Of a DNA stretch of 54,096 bases, positions 9,224-17,766 are shown in pieces. The stretch's first letter is position 1. The number at the start of each line of letters is the position of its first letter. Under the pieces are notes generated by a model, which ran no database searches, was not told where the DNA came from, and was given only the letters and a program-made list of their open reading frames with translations. A program made the position numbers and the translations under genes. Origin of the DNA: Paenibacillus sp. (lineage in GTDB: Bacteria; Bacillota; Bacilli; Paenibacillales; YIM-B00363); contig NZ_JAPSKE010000029.1 in NCBI RefSeq assembly GCF_031177825.1, positions 1 through 54,096 of the forward strand, written 5' to 3'.

Positions 9224-9901
9224 ATGCACGGGAAGGGACGGATCCGCATCCTGTTGGCGGACGCGCACCCGTTATTCCGGGACGGGCTCGCCGCGGCGCT
9301 GCGCCTCCATGACGACGCGGCGGAGATCGTCGGTCAAGCGGGCTACGCCGCCGAGGCGGTGCGGAAGGCGATCGAGCTGCAGCCGGATGTCGTATTGATG
9401 GATGTGCAATTGGGCGAGACGAGCGGCATCGAAGCCGCCCGCGACATCGTGGAGGCGTGCCCTCACATTCATATCTTGATGGTAACGAACTCCGACGACG
9501 ACGACGCCGTCATGGCGGCGATAAGAGCCGGCGCCAGAGGATATCTATTGAAGGGCTCGGACAAGCAGGTCCTCCTCCGGGCGATCGCGGCCGTCGCGAG
9601 CGGGGAGGCGATCTTCGGCGCGGCGATCGCGAGGAAGCTGGCGTTGTATTTCGATTCGATGAAGGCGACGAAGAAGCCTATGCTCGAGGAGGCGTTCCCG
9701 AGCCTCACGGAACGGGAGCAGGACATCTTGGAGCTGATCTGCTCGGGCCTTCCGAACGAAGAGATCGCGCGGCGCATCAACGTCTCGATCAAGACGGTGC
9801 GCAACCATGTCTCGAATGTATTGAACAAGCTGCAGGCCGAAGATCGCGCTCAGGCGATCGCGCTCGTCAAGGAGGCGGGCTTTCGGAGTTCGTTCGCGTA
9901 G
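9224..9901 (+). CDS. NarL/FixJ-family response regulator (orphan)
   Basis: The 225-residue protein has a receiver (about 8-125) with phospho-acceptor D60 (VVLMDVQLG) and the conserved Lys in GYLLKGSDK, then a LuxR-type helix-turn-helix (LTEREQDILELICSGLPNEEIARRINVSIKTVRNHVSNVLNKL). The usual acidic pair near the start reads DAH rather than DDH, so one metal-site acid is missing. No kinase gene is adjacent, so the partner is unknown. The start is fixed by AGGAGGAG at 9211. It may control the divergent exporter, the downstream GH9 gene, or neither. Confidence 0.88.
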   Translation: MHGKGRIRILLADAHPLFRDGLAAALRLHDDAAEIVGQAGYAAEAVRKAIELQPDVVLMDVQLGETSGIEAARDIVEACPHIHILMVTNSDDDDAVMAAIRAGARGYLLKGSDKQVLLRAIAAVASGEAIFGAAIARKLALYFDSMKATKKPMLEEAFPSLTEREQDILELICSGLPNEEIARRINVSIKTVRNHVSNVLNKLQAEDRAQAIALVKEAGFRSSFA

Positions 9902-10190
9902 CGCGCAATTTCCGGATTCGTACGAATCGTCGGTCTCCGGCCTTACTTTTGTGAAGCGGGTCACACGAACCGGGAACGGCGGGACCGATTTCCCTTCCGC
10001 GCGGACGATCTTCCCGAATGGGGGGAACGGATATTTTGCTATTCTTAGTTTCGACAAGAACGCTATGCGCGTCGGCTGCTTGTCGAGAACGGAAGAAGCG
10101 GAGGAATGCGGGCATGACGATGTAACGTCCTGAGGAAGAAGAACGGAACGAAACAAGCTATTATTTTCCGAATAGGAGTGGAGTCAGAAG
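9902..10190. other. Intergenic region without recognisable gene
   Basis: This stretch between the response regulator and the GH9 gene holds no coding region I can support and no clear terminator. A T-rich patch around 10030-10050 may hold the GH9 promoter, but no good -35/-10 pair could be fixed. Confidence 0.4.
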
Positions 10191-13100
10191 ATGAATATCA
10201 AGTTGCGACAGCGAGCGTTGGGGACGCTGCTGCTTTGCGCGAGCTTGCTCGCGAGCGCCGCGGCGCCGATAGGGGCCCGCGCGGCCGTTCCGGGCGTCGC
10301 CGTTCAGAAGTATATTACGGTCGATCAATTCGGCTATCGCCCGAACGACGATAAGGTGGCCGTGCTGGTCGATCCGCAGCAAGGCTTTAACGCAAGCGAC
10401 GCCTACGTGCCGGGCAGCGTGCTCGAGGTGCGGCGGGCGAGCGACGACGCGGTCGTCTTTACGGGAGCGCCGACCGTATGGAACGGCGGCGCGACGCAGG
10501 CGAATTCGGGAGATCGCGGATGGTGGTTCGACTTCTCGTCGGTAACGGCCGAAGGAGACTACTACGTCTACGACGCCGAAAACAACATGAAGTCGTACGA
10601 CTTCGAAATTGCGGAAGACGTATACAACGACGCGCTGAAGGCGGCCGTACGCACGTTCTACTACCAGCGGATCGGCACGCCGCATCTCGCCGAGCACGCC
10701 GGCGCCGCGTTCGCGGACGGTCCGGCGTTGATCCACCCCCGCCAAGATTCGGAGGCGCGCAACGTATTCGATCGGAACAACCCGGAGACCGAACGCGACT
10801 TGTCCGGCGGATGGATGGACGCGGGCGATTTCAACAAGTACGTGACGTTCACCGCGCAGCCGGTCAACGAGCTCTTATCCGCCTATGAGCTGAATCCCGA
10901 CGCGTTCGGCGACGATTACAACATCCCGGAGTCGGGCAACGGGGTGCCGGATATTCTGGACGAAGTGAAGTGGGAACTGGATTGGCTTATGAAAATGCAA
11001 GAGGACGACGGCGGCGTGCTGCTGAAGGTCGGATTCCCGCGGGAAGGCCGCATCGGCGAATTCTCCGCGCGTCCGAGCGAAATTACGATGGTTCGCTATT
11101 ACTTGCCGAAGGCTTCGTCTTCGACGATCGTCACGGCGCTCAACTTCGCTCACGCGGCGATCGTGTTCGATCAAATTCCGTCGATGCGCGTTTATGCGGC
11201 CGAGCTGCGGCAGCGCGCGATCATGGCGTGGGATTGGTACCATTCCAACCCGAAGACGGAGAACGCCGACAACTACGAGCTCGAAGCCGGCGACGCGGAT
11301 ATGCCGATCTCGGGCCAAGCGCAGGTCGCGGCCGTCGCATCGGCGTACTTGTACGCCTTAACGGGCGACGAGACGTATCATGATTATTTCAAGAGTCAGT
11401 ACCGGATCACTCAGCCGATGATCGACGGGTACTGGGGCTTAAGCTACGGCGAACAAGCCGACGGGGTGATGTTCTACACGACGCTTCCGAACGCCGATCC
11501 GGCGGTGAAGGCGCACATTCTGGAGCGCCGCGACGTGCAGGATTTCGAGCATCGGTTCGAACCGAACAGAGATCTGTTCCGTTCCTCCGTGCCGGATTGG
11601 TCGTATCACTGGGGCAGCTTGCAGGTGCGGGCGCGGCTCGCGTCGTCGGCCTACGATTTCGTGCAATACGACATCAACCCGGCGAAGCGAGAGGAATACG
11701 ACCTGCGCGCGCGGAACATCCTGCATTACTTCCACGGCGTCAACCCGTTCGGCCGCGTCTACTTGACGAACATGAGCGAGTACGGCGCGGAACACTCGAT
11801 TACGCAAATTTTCCACGCGTGGTTCTTCGACGGTACGCAGTGGGACATTGCGCCTCCGGGCTTCCTGCCGGGCGGACCGAGCGAGCAGTACGAGGGAACG
11901 ATGTCGCCGCCGCGCGGACAGCCGCGGCAGAAGATGTATCTGGATTGGAACGGGGTTCGTTGGGGGGAAGAAAATCATTACGACCGTTCTTGGGAGATTA
12001 CGGAAAACGCGATCTACTACCAAGGCGGGTACGTGAAGATGGTCGCGAAATACGCGGCTCCGGTATTGGCTCCGAAGGCGCCTCCCGAGACGCCGACCGG
12101 CGCCGCGGCGGCGGCGATGAGCGAATCGGCCCTAGCGTTCGCATGGAGCCATTCGCCGGGCGCGACGGGCTACGAGGTGGAAGTCGACGGTTTCGTCGTC
12201 GACAACGGCCTGCAGCGCCGCTATGTCGAGAACGGGCTCGAGCCGCAAACGGCCCATACGTTCCGCGTTCGGGCGAAGAACGCGTACGGCGTCAGCGCTT
12301 GGAGCGAGCCGGCGACCGGCGTCACGGAAGCGCCGCCTACGCCGCCTGCGACGCCGGCGCGGTTGACGGCCGCGGCGGTCGGCAGCTTCCAAGCGAACAT
12401 CACGTGGAGCCCTTCCGAGGGCACCAGATTCTATGAGCTTGAAGTGGACGGCGAGACGCTCAATCTCGGTCTCGCCACGAAGTATACGCACAAGAAGCTG
12501 CAAGCGGAATCGACGCATACGTACAGGGTTCGGGCGAGGAACGCCGGCGGCGTCAGCGAGTGGAGCGCTCCGGTCGTCTTGACGCTGCCGGAAGCGCCGC
12601 CGAACCATGTGATCGACGTATCGCATGACGGCGTGTTCGGGTACACGTTCGGAGAATTTTCCGATCAGCTGCGCCGATATCAGACGTTCGTCTCGGAGGG
12701 GTATCCCGTCGTAACGGGCATCGATCTGAAGCTGCGAAAGCTGTGGGGCGAGCCGGGCGACGTGACGGTCCAGCTGTACGCGACGAGCGACAATCGGCCG
12801 ACCGGCGAACCGCTGGCGGAGACGATCCTCCCGAACGAGGCGGTACAGTGGAACGACTGGACGGAGGTGTCCGTGCCGATCGCGTACGAGGGATTGGTCA
12901 GCGGGGCGGAATACGCCGTCGTCCTCGGACAGACGTCGCCGGAAGAGAGCGACGGGGTGTACGAATGGTTAGCGGGTTACGACGTCGAGAGCAACTGGAA
13001 TTTCGGGAAGAACACGCGCGCGGCCGGATACGTGGACGAATCTTCGATCGGCGACGGCTGGATGCGCGTACACGTCGCGACGGGTACGCAGCAGCCGCCG

Positions 13101-13823
13101 GCGACGCCGACGGGCCTCGCGGCGAGCGCGGCGGGCGACGCGTCGATCGCCGTCGCTTGGAACGCGGCGGCGGGGGCCACAGCGTATGAAGTGGAGGCGG
13201 ACGGCGGTACGCCCGCGACCGTGACAGGCACGACGTACAGCCACGGCGGACTCGCGTCCGGAACGGCCCATACGTACCGCGTGCGCGCGGTGAACGCGGT
13301 CGGCGCCAGCGCATGGAGCGAGCCGGTGTCGGCCTCGACGTCGGAGGCGCAGCCGGCCGTCGACGTCATCGACCTGTCGCACGTCGGTAACGGCGCGTTC
13401 ACGTTCGGCGAAGCGAGAGATCAGCTGCTGCGTTACCAGACGTTCGCGGCGAACGCCCATCCTTCGATCTCCAAGGTCGAAGTGAAGGTGCGCCGTTGGT
13501 TCGACGCCAGCGACATGACGGTGAGCCTGTACGCGACGCAAAACGATAAGCCGGTCGGCGAACCGCTGGCGACCGCGACCGTCGCGGCCACCGCGATTCC
13601 GGAGGCGTTCGCGATCATCGGCGCGCCGCTGACGTACACCGGATTGAAGAGCGGGATGACGTACGCCATCGTGCTCGGGCAAGTCGAGCCGTCGGATTTC
13701 ACTTACGAGTGGCAGACGGCGGACGTCGGCGCCGCGCTGAAATTCGGCAAGTTCAGCGATGGCGAATGGATCGACGAATCGAGAATCGGCGACGGTTGGC
13801 TGAAGGTGTACGTAGGGCAATAA
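10191..13823 (+). CDS. Secreted multimodular GH9 glycanase (cellulase-type) with FN3 and duplicated unassigned modules
   Basis: This 1210-residue exoenzyme has a signal peptide (1-31), a CelD_N Ig-like domain (about 38-135) and a GH9 (alpha/alpha)6 catalytic domain (about 145-625). GGWMDAGDFNKYVTF carries the catalytic-base pair D210/D213, and E605 in WEITENAIYYQGG is the likely acid. Three FN3 domains follow (about 630-715, 716-803, 967-1050). Two copies of an unassigned module of about 155 residues (805-965 and 1057-1210) share FTFGE, DQLxRYQTF, VxLYAT and IGDGW. GH9 proteins cleave beta-1,4-glucans, but this CelD_N subgroup also includes exo-acting and beta-glucosaminidase-type members, so cellulose is likely but not certain. 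The RBS is AGGAGTGGAG. Confidence 0.88.
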   Translation: MNIKLRQRALGTLLLCASLLASAAAPIGARAAVPGVAVQKYITVDQFGYRPNDDKVAVLVDPQQGFNASDAYVPGSVLEVRRASDDAVVFTGAPTVWNGGATQANSGDRGWWFDFSSVTAEGDYYVYDAENNMKSYDFEIAEDVYNDALKAAVRTFYYQRIGTPHLAEHAGAAFADGPALIHPRQDSEARNVFDRNNPETERDLSGGWMDAGDFNKYVTFTAQPVNELLSAYELNPDAFGDDYNIPESGNGVPDILDEVKWELDWLMKMQEDDGGVLLKVGFPREGRIGEFSARPSEITMVRYYLPKASSSTIVTALNFAHAAIVFDQIPSMRVYAAELRQRAIMAWDWYHSNPKTENADNYELEAGDADMPISGQAQVAAVASAYLYALTGDETYHDYFKSQYRITQPMIDGYWGLSYGEQADGVMFYTTLPNADPAVKAHILERRDVQDFEHRFEPNRDLFRSSVPDWSYHWGSLQVRARLASSAYDFVQYDINPAKREEYDLRARNILHYFHGVNPFGRVYLTNMSEYGAEHSITQIFHAWFFDGTQWDIAPPGFLPGGPSEQYEGTMSPPRGQPRQKMYLDWNGVRWGEENHYDRSWEITENAIYYQGGYVKMVAKYAAPVLAPKAPPETPTGAAAAAMSESALAFAWSHSPGATGYEVEVDGFVVDNGLQRRYVENGLEPQTAHTFRVRAKNAYGVSAWSEPATGVTEAPPTPPATPARLTAAAVGSFQANITWSPSEGTRFYELEVDGETLNLGLATKYTHKKLQAESTHTYRVRARNAGGVSEWSAPVVLTLPEAPPNHVIDVSHDGVFGYTFGEFSDQLRRYQTFVSEGYPVVTGIDLKLRKLWGEPGDVTVQLYATSDNRPTGEPLAETILPNEAVQWNDWTEVSVPIAYEGLVSGAEYAVVLGQTSPEESDGVYEWLAGYDVESNWNFGKNTRAAGYVDESSIGDGWMRVHVATGTQQPPATPTGLAASAAGDASIAVAWNAAAGATAYEVEADGGTPATVTGTTYSHGGLASGTAHTYRVRAVNAVGASAWSEPVSASTSEAQPAVDVIDLSHVGNGAFTFGEARDQLLRYQTFAANAHPSISKVEVKVRRWFDASDMTVSLYATQNDKPVGEPLATATVAATAIPEAFAIIGAPLTYTGLKSGMTYAIVLGQVEPSDFTYEWQTADVGAALKFGKFSDGEWIDESRIGDGWLKVYVGQ

Positions 13824-13834
13824 GATAGGAACGG

Positions 13835-13868
13835 GAACGGCTGTCCTCTCGCGAGGGCAGCCGTTTTC
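13835..13868 (+). terminator. Intrinsic terminator of the GH9 gene
   Basis: GAACGGCTGTCCT and AGGGCAGCCGTT form a stem around CTCGCG and are followed by TTTCTTCGTTTTC. Confidence 0.85.
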
Positions 13869-13924
13869 TTCGTTTTCTGGTATTCTATACAGTGGCATAG
13901 ATAGAAACGGAGATGAGAACCACC

Positions 13925-15151
13925 TTGAATCAAGCGCAAAACATGGAATCGGCGAAGGCCGAAGGCGGTCGGTCGAAGGGGCGGTTGCTTACGGGCGTCG
14001 TGCTGGGGACGGCTACGGCGATCGGACCGTTTTCGATCGATATGTATTTGCCGGCGCTGCCGGATATGGCGGTAGAGTACGCAACGAACGCGGCTTGGAC
14101 GCAGGTGACGCTGACGATGTTCCTGCTCGGCATGGCGATCGGTCAGATCGTCGCCGGACCGATCAGCGACGCGTGGGGGCGAAGAAGGCCGCTCTTCATC
14201 GGACTATGCATCTATATCGTCGCTTCGCTCCTATGCGCGGCAGCGCCGACGATCGAATGGCTGGCGGCGCTTAGGCTGCTGCAGGGGCTGGCGGGCGCGT
14301 CGGGGGTCGTTATCGCGCGGGCGATCGCCAGAGATCGCTTCGAAGGCGTGGAGCTGACGAAGTTTTTCGCATTGTTGACCTTGATCGGCGGCGCGGGACC
14401 GATCGTCGCGCCGATGATCGGCGGACAGCTGCTGCTGCTGACGTCATGGCACGGCGTGTTCGTGTTTTTGGCCGCGTTCGGCTTGTTCTTAGGGGTTTCC
14501 CTCTTTGCAGCGATACCGGAGAGTCTGCCGCGGGAGCGCCGCATCGCCGGGGGGATCGGGAAGTCGACGCGTTCGATGCTGGGGCTGCTCAAAAACCGAG
14601 AGTTGATCGGCTTCGCGTTGACTCAAGGCTTGGCGCAGGCCGGGTTATTTTCGTACATCTCCAGCTCATCGTTCTTGATGCAGGATCATTACGGCGTGTC
14701 GCCGCAGACGTTCAGCTTGCTGTTCGCGCTGTGCGGCTCCGCGTTCATCGTAGGTTCCCAAGGCACGGCGCGGCTGGTCGGGAAATTCTCCGAGCGCACG
14801 CTGCTGTTCGCCGGTCTGACCGTTGCGGCGGCTTCCGGACTGTATTTGTTCGCGGCGCTATGGATGGGAGCGAGCTTACCCTTCGTCGTGCCCGCGCTGT
14901 TTCTCGTCGTATGCTGCATGGGCGTTATCGGCACGACGTGCACGTCGCTTGCGCTGCAGAAGCATAAGCAAGCCGCAGGCAGCGCGGCCGGCCTGCTCGG
15001 CTTGATCGGCATGTCGGCCGGCGCCTTGATTTCGCCGCTGACGGGCCTCGGCGGAGGCGTAACGGTATTGCCGATCGGCGCGGTCATCGCGGCCTGCTTC
15101 TGCGGAGCGCTGCTTAGTTATTTCCTCTTAGTTCGCCGCTCGGACGCCTAA
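13925..15151 (+). CDS. Bcr/CflA-family MFS drug exporter
   Basis: The 408-residue protein has about 12 membrane segments and the Bcr/CflA signature opening (GTATAIGPFSIDMYLPALPDMA), then GQIVAGPISDAWGRRRPLFIG, the MFS motif A loop, and ARAIARDRFEG. The family exports bicyclomycin, chloramphenicol or cysteine-type compounds; the substrate here is unknown. I chose TTG 13925 because GGAGATGAG lies at a normal distance upstream, whereas ATG 13913 directly abuts that sequence. It is a single gene between two terminators. Confidence 0.88.
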   Translation: MNQAQNMESAKAEGGRSKGRLLTGVVLGTATAIGPFSIDMYLPALPDMAVEYATNAAWTQVTLTMFLLGMAIGQIVAGPISDAWGRRRPLFIGLCIYIVASLLCAAAPTIEWLAALRLLQGLAGASGVVIARAIARDRFEGVELTKFFALLTLIGGAGPIVAPMIGGQLLLLTSWHGVFVFLAAFGLFLGVSLFAAIPESLPRERRIAGGIGKSTRSMLGLLKNRELIGFALTQGLAQAGLFSYISSSSFLMQDHYGVSPQTFSLLFALCGSAFIVGSQGTARLVGKFSERTLLFAGLTVAAASGLYLFAALWMGASLPFVVPALFLVVCCMGVIGTTCTSLALQKHKQAAGSAAGLLGLIGMSAGALISPLTGLGGGVTVLPIGAVIAACFCGALLSYFLLVRRSDA

Positions 15152-15154
15152 ATG

Positions 15155-15193
15155 AAGTCCCCCGCTGCCGGATCGGCGTCGGGGGACTTTTTT
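15155..15193 (+). terminator. Intrinsic terminator after the Bcr/CflA gene
   Basis: AGTCCCCCG and CGGGGGACT pair perfectly and are followed by six T residues. It starts three bases after the stop codon. Confidence 0.92.
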
Positions 15194-15295
15194 AAGGGAA
15201 AAACACAATCCCATATAAAGGAATCACAATGCTGGGCTTGGCCGTTCTCCTACAATAGAATAGGAACTCATTTTCCGATTCTAAGGAGGGCATTC

Positions 15296-17617
15296 ATGAA
15301 ACGCATCCTTCGCATCGCAGCAGCCGCCGCGCTGGCGCTGCCGACCGGCATGTCATGGCACGACGCCCGCGCCGCGGAGCAGGTAACCGCCTACCCCGCC
15401 GTCGCCGTCCTGGCGAACGCCGTCGCGGAGCAGGCGAATCCCGACGCGCATTTGCCGAAGGCGCACAGCGGAGGCGGGGACGGGGCATACAACATTAAGA
15501 CGAACGATACGGCCGCGCGCACCGGCTACTTTAAGTTCCGGGTCGATGCCGAGCAGGTCCCGGACGACGCGAACCGCGTCTACTTCAGCCTGAAGGGCAA
15601 GTCGAACGCTTCGCAGGGCTCGCTCGCGTTCTCGAACAAGACCGGGACGTTCGCCAACGATCGCGGGGAAACCGTGCCGCGCGCGCCGACGCTGCTGCCG
15701 CAGAAGGTCGAAGCGGTCGACTTCGTCGTCGATCCGTACGACATTCCGCCGTCGAACGTCACGTCCAGCGCGGACGACGGCAACATCGCCCCGAACGCGG
15801 TGGACAACAACCGGTATACTCGCTGGTCCGCGCAAAACACCGCCGAGCAAAACCAGTACATTACATTCGACCTCGGCGAGCCGAAGCCGGTCGGATACGT
15901 CGGGATAGCGTTCTACAACGGCGATTCCAGGCAGTCGTTCTTTACGCTGCAAGCGTCGAACGACGGCGCGGTCTGGATCGACGTCGCTTCGAACGCCGCG
16001 AGCTCCGGGGCTTCGCAGCAGGTCGAAGCGTTCGATCTTCACGCGTACGAGCTGACGACGCGGTATCTCCGGTATGTGGGGCACGGCAACAACTCCGATA
16101 ACGCGAACTCGCGGGGCTGGAACAGCATTACGGAGTTCCAAGCGTATCCGCCGCATCCGGACGGGACGACGCCGGTCGTCGACGCGCCGTATGTCGAGCC
16201 GGAGCTGCCGCCGACGGAGCCGTACACGCAGCCGGGGTTGACGAATCCGGACGGCACGCCGTACGCGGTGCATACGCCGAACCCGGTGACGGGCGCGACG
16301 CACGACGTGGTCGCGGATTTCGGCGCCGATCCCGCGGACAACGAGAACGACGATACGCCGGCCATTCTCGCGGCGATCGCGGCGGCCGACAGCGGCGACG
16401 AGGTGTATTTCCCGAACGGAACGTACAACCTGATCAGCACGATGCCGGGCGACGCCCAGACGAACTTCCAGCTGAAGAACGGCGTCAACCTTCGCGGCGA
16501 ATCGGAAGCGGGGACCGTGCTGAAGTCGGATTTGAACGAGCCGGGCAACAGCCGGGCGATCAAGGCGTTCAATAAGAACAACATTTATATCTCGGATTTG
16601 ACGATTACCGCGCGGTACGACGGCCGATACACGACGGATCCGACCTCGCAAAACCCCGGCATCGGCGGGTTCGGCAACGGCATCTACATCGATCAATCAG
16701 GCGATCAAGGCTCTTACAATATTACGATCGAGCGGGTGACGATCGAGCATTTCCAACGCATGGGCATCCGCATCGCGAAGAGTCACGACGTCACGGTGCG
16801 TCACAGCACGTTCCGGAAGGCGACCGACGTCGGCGGAGGCGGCGCCGGGTACGGCATCGCGGTGCAGGGCACGCCGAAGGTCGATACGCTCGGCCTCCCG
16901 ACCGATACGCGCCATGTGTTGATCGAACACAACCGGTTCGAAGGCCCGTATCTCCGCCACGGCGTCGTGGTCCAGTATTATGCGCACAACAATCTTGTCG
17001 CGAACAATACGTTCCTGAGCACGCAGCTTGACGCGATCGACCTGCACGGCGAGGACGAATATTTGAACGAGGTCGCGTTCAATCATGTGGAGAACGTCCC
17101 GCGCGGAGGCATCGGGGTCGGGAACACGGGCGGCACGCCGCCGCTCAGCAATCATGACGCCTCCGGGCCGGGCAACTACATTCACCGCAACAGCGTCGTG
17201 AATACGCGCGACGGGATCTTGGTTTATATGGGCTCGCCGGGGACGCGGATCGAAGAAAACCTCATTACGGGCACGAAGGATTACGTAAACGCCGCCGGGA
17301 TCAAAATTTTGAACGGCCCCGGCACGATCGTTAAAGACAATGTGATCGTCGGCAACGAGGCGCCCGGCTTCTGGGGCATTCTGCTGGCGCACGACCCCGG
17401 CGACGTGAACGCGGGAACCGGCGCGGGCGCCGGCGACCCGGTCGACGCGACGGTGACCGGGAACGTCGTTCGCCGCAATGCGAACGGGCTGAAGATCGAA
17501 GCGGGCCAGCGGATTACGGTGTTGGGAAACGAGATCAAGCAAAATCGAGGGACGAACGTCCAGGTCGACGTTCCGCTCGCGGAGCACGACTTGAAGCTGA
17601 AGAAGGAGAAGAAATAG
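15296..17617 (+). CDS. Secreted discoidin plus right-handed beta-helix protein (polysaccharide lyase/hydrolase-like)
   Basis: This 773-residue protein starts at ATG 15296, supported by CTAAGGAGGG; the longer frame upstream crosses the previous terminator. It has a signal peptide (about 1-25), a beta-rich N-terminal module resembling CBM96-type domains (about 30-135), an F5/8 type C (discoidin) domain (about 150-295; NAVDNNRYTRWSAQN, ITFDLGEPKPVGYVGI), a Pro-rich linker, and a parallel beta-helix (about 330-765) opened by VADFGADPADNENDDTPAILAAI as in pectate-lyase-3 proteins. Repeated strands include NNIYISDLTI, HVLIEHNRF and GTIVKDNVIVGN. It probably cleaves or binds a plant or algal polysaccharide. 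The C-terminus is a short Lys tail with no anchor. Substrate unknown. Confidence 0.82.
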   Translation: MKRILRIAAAAALALPTGMSWHDARAAEQVTAYPAVAVLANAVAEQANPDAHLPKAHSGGGDGAYNIKTNDTAARTGYFKFRVDAEQVPDDANRVYFSLKGKSNASQGSLAFSNKTGTFANDRGETVPRAPTLLPQKVEAVDFVVDPYDIPPSNVTSSADDGNIAPNAVDNNRYTRWSAQNTAEQNQYITFDLGEPKPVGYVGIAFYNGDSRQSFFTLQASNDGAVWIDVASNAASSGASQQVEAFDLHAYELTTRYLRYVGHGNNSDNANSRGWNSITEFQAYPPHPDGTTPVVDAPYVEPELPPTEPYTQPGLTNPDGTPYAVHTPNPVTGATHDVVADFGADPADNENDDTPAILAAIAAADSGDEVYFPNGTYNLISTMPGDAQTNFQLKNGVNLRGESEAGTVLKSDLNEPGNSRAIKAFNKNNIYISDLTITARYDGRYTTDPTSQNPGIGGFGNGIYIDQSGDQGSYNITIERVTIEHFQRMGIRIAKSHDVTVRHSTFRKATDVGGGGAGYGIAVQGTPKVDTLGLPTDTRHVLIEHNRFEGPYLRHGVVVQYYAHNNLVANNTFLSTQLDAIDLHGEDEYLNEVAFNHVENVPRGGIGVGNTGGTPPLSNHDASGPGNYIHRNSVVNTRDGILVYMGSPGTRIEENLITGTKDYVNAAGIKILNGPGTIVKDNVIVGNEAPGFWGILLAHDPGDVNAGTGAGAGDPVDATVTGNVVRRNANGLKIEAGQRITVLGNEIKQNRGTNVQVDVPLAEHDLKLKKEKK

Positions 17618-17628
17618 AAAACGATACC

Positions 17629-17660
17629 GGCGCCCTTGCTTTTGAGGGGCGCTTTCTTTA
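17629..17660 (+). terminator. Intrinsic terminator of the beta-helix gene
   Basis: GCGCCC pairs with GGGCGC around a T-rich loop and is followed by TTTCTTTATTT. Confidence 0.8.
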
Positions 17661-17689
17661 TTTACCCCGTCCAAACAATAATGTATAAT
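17661..17689 (+). promoter_or_regulatory. SigA-type promoter for the GH172 gene
   Basis: A -35 TTTACC (17661-17666) and a perfect -10 TATAAT (17684-17689) are separated by 17 bp in an AT-rich island just after the upstream terminator. Confidence 0.7.
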
Positions 17690-17720
17690 AATAAACGATA
17701 TCATACAATTATCATTTAAT
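17690..17720. promoter_or_regulatory. Inverted-repeat operator at the GH172 transcription start
   Basis: AATAAACGATA and TATCATTTAAT are inverted repeats (9 of 11 matching) around a 9-bp centre, starting directly after the -10 box. A repressor here would block initiation. The factor is unknown. Confidence 0.55.
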
Positions 17721-17766
17721 GTATTAGAGATCCATGAATCTATTCGTCCTATCGGAGGTTGTCGCC

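Noticed and set aside
15152..15295. 48-codon N-terminal extension of the beta-helix protein
   Set aside because: It reads through the upstream terminator; a strong RBS and a signal peptide begin at 15296.
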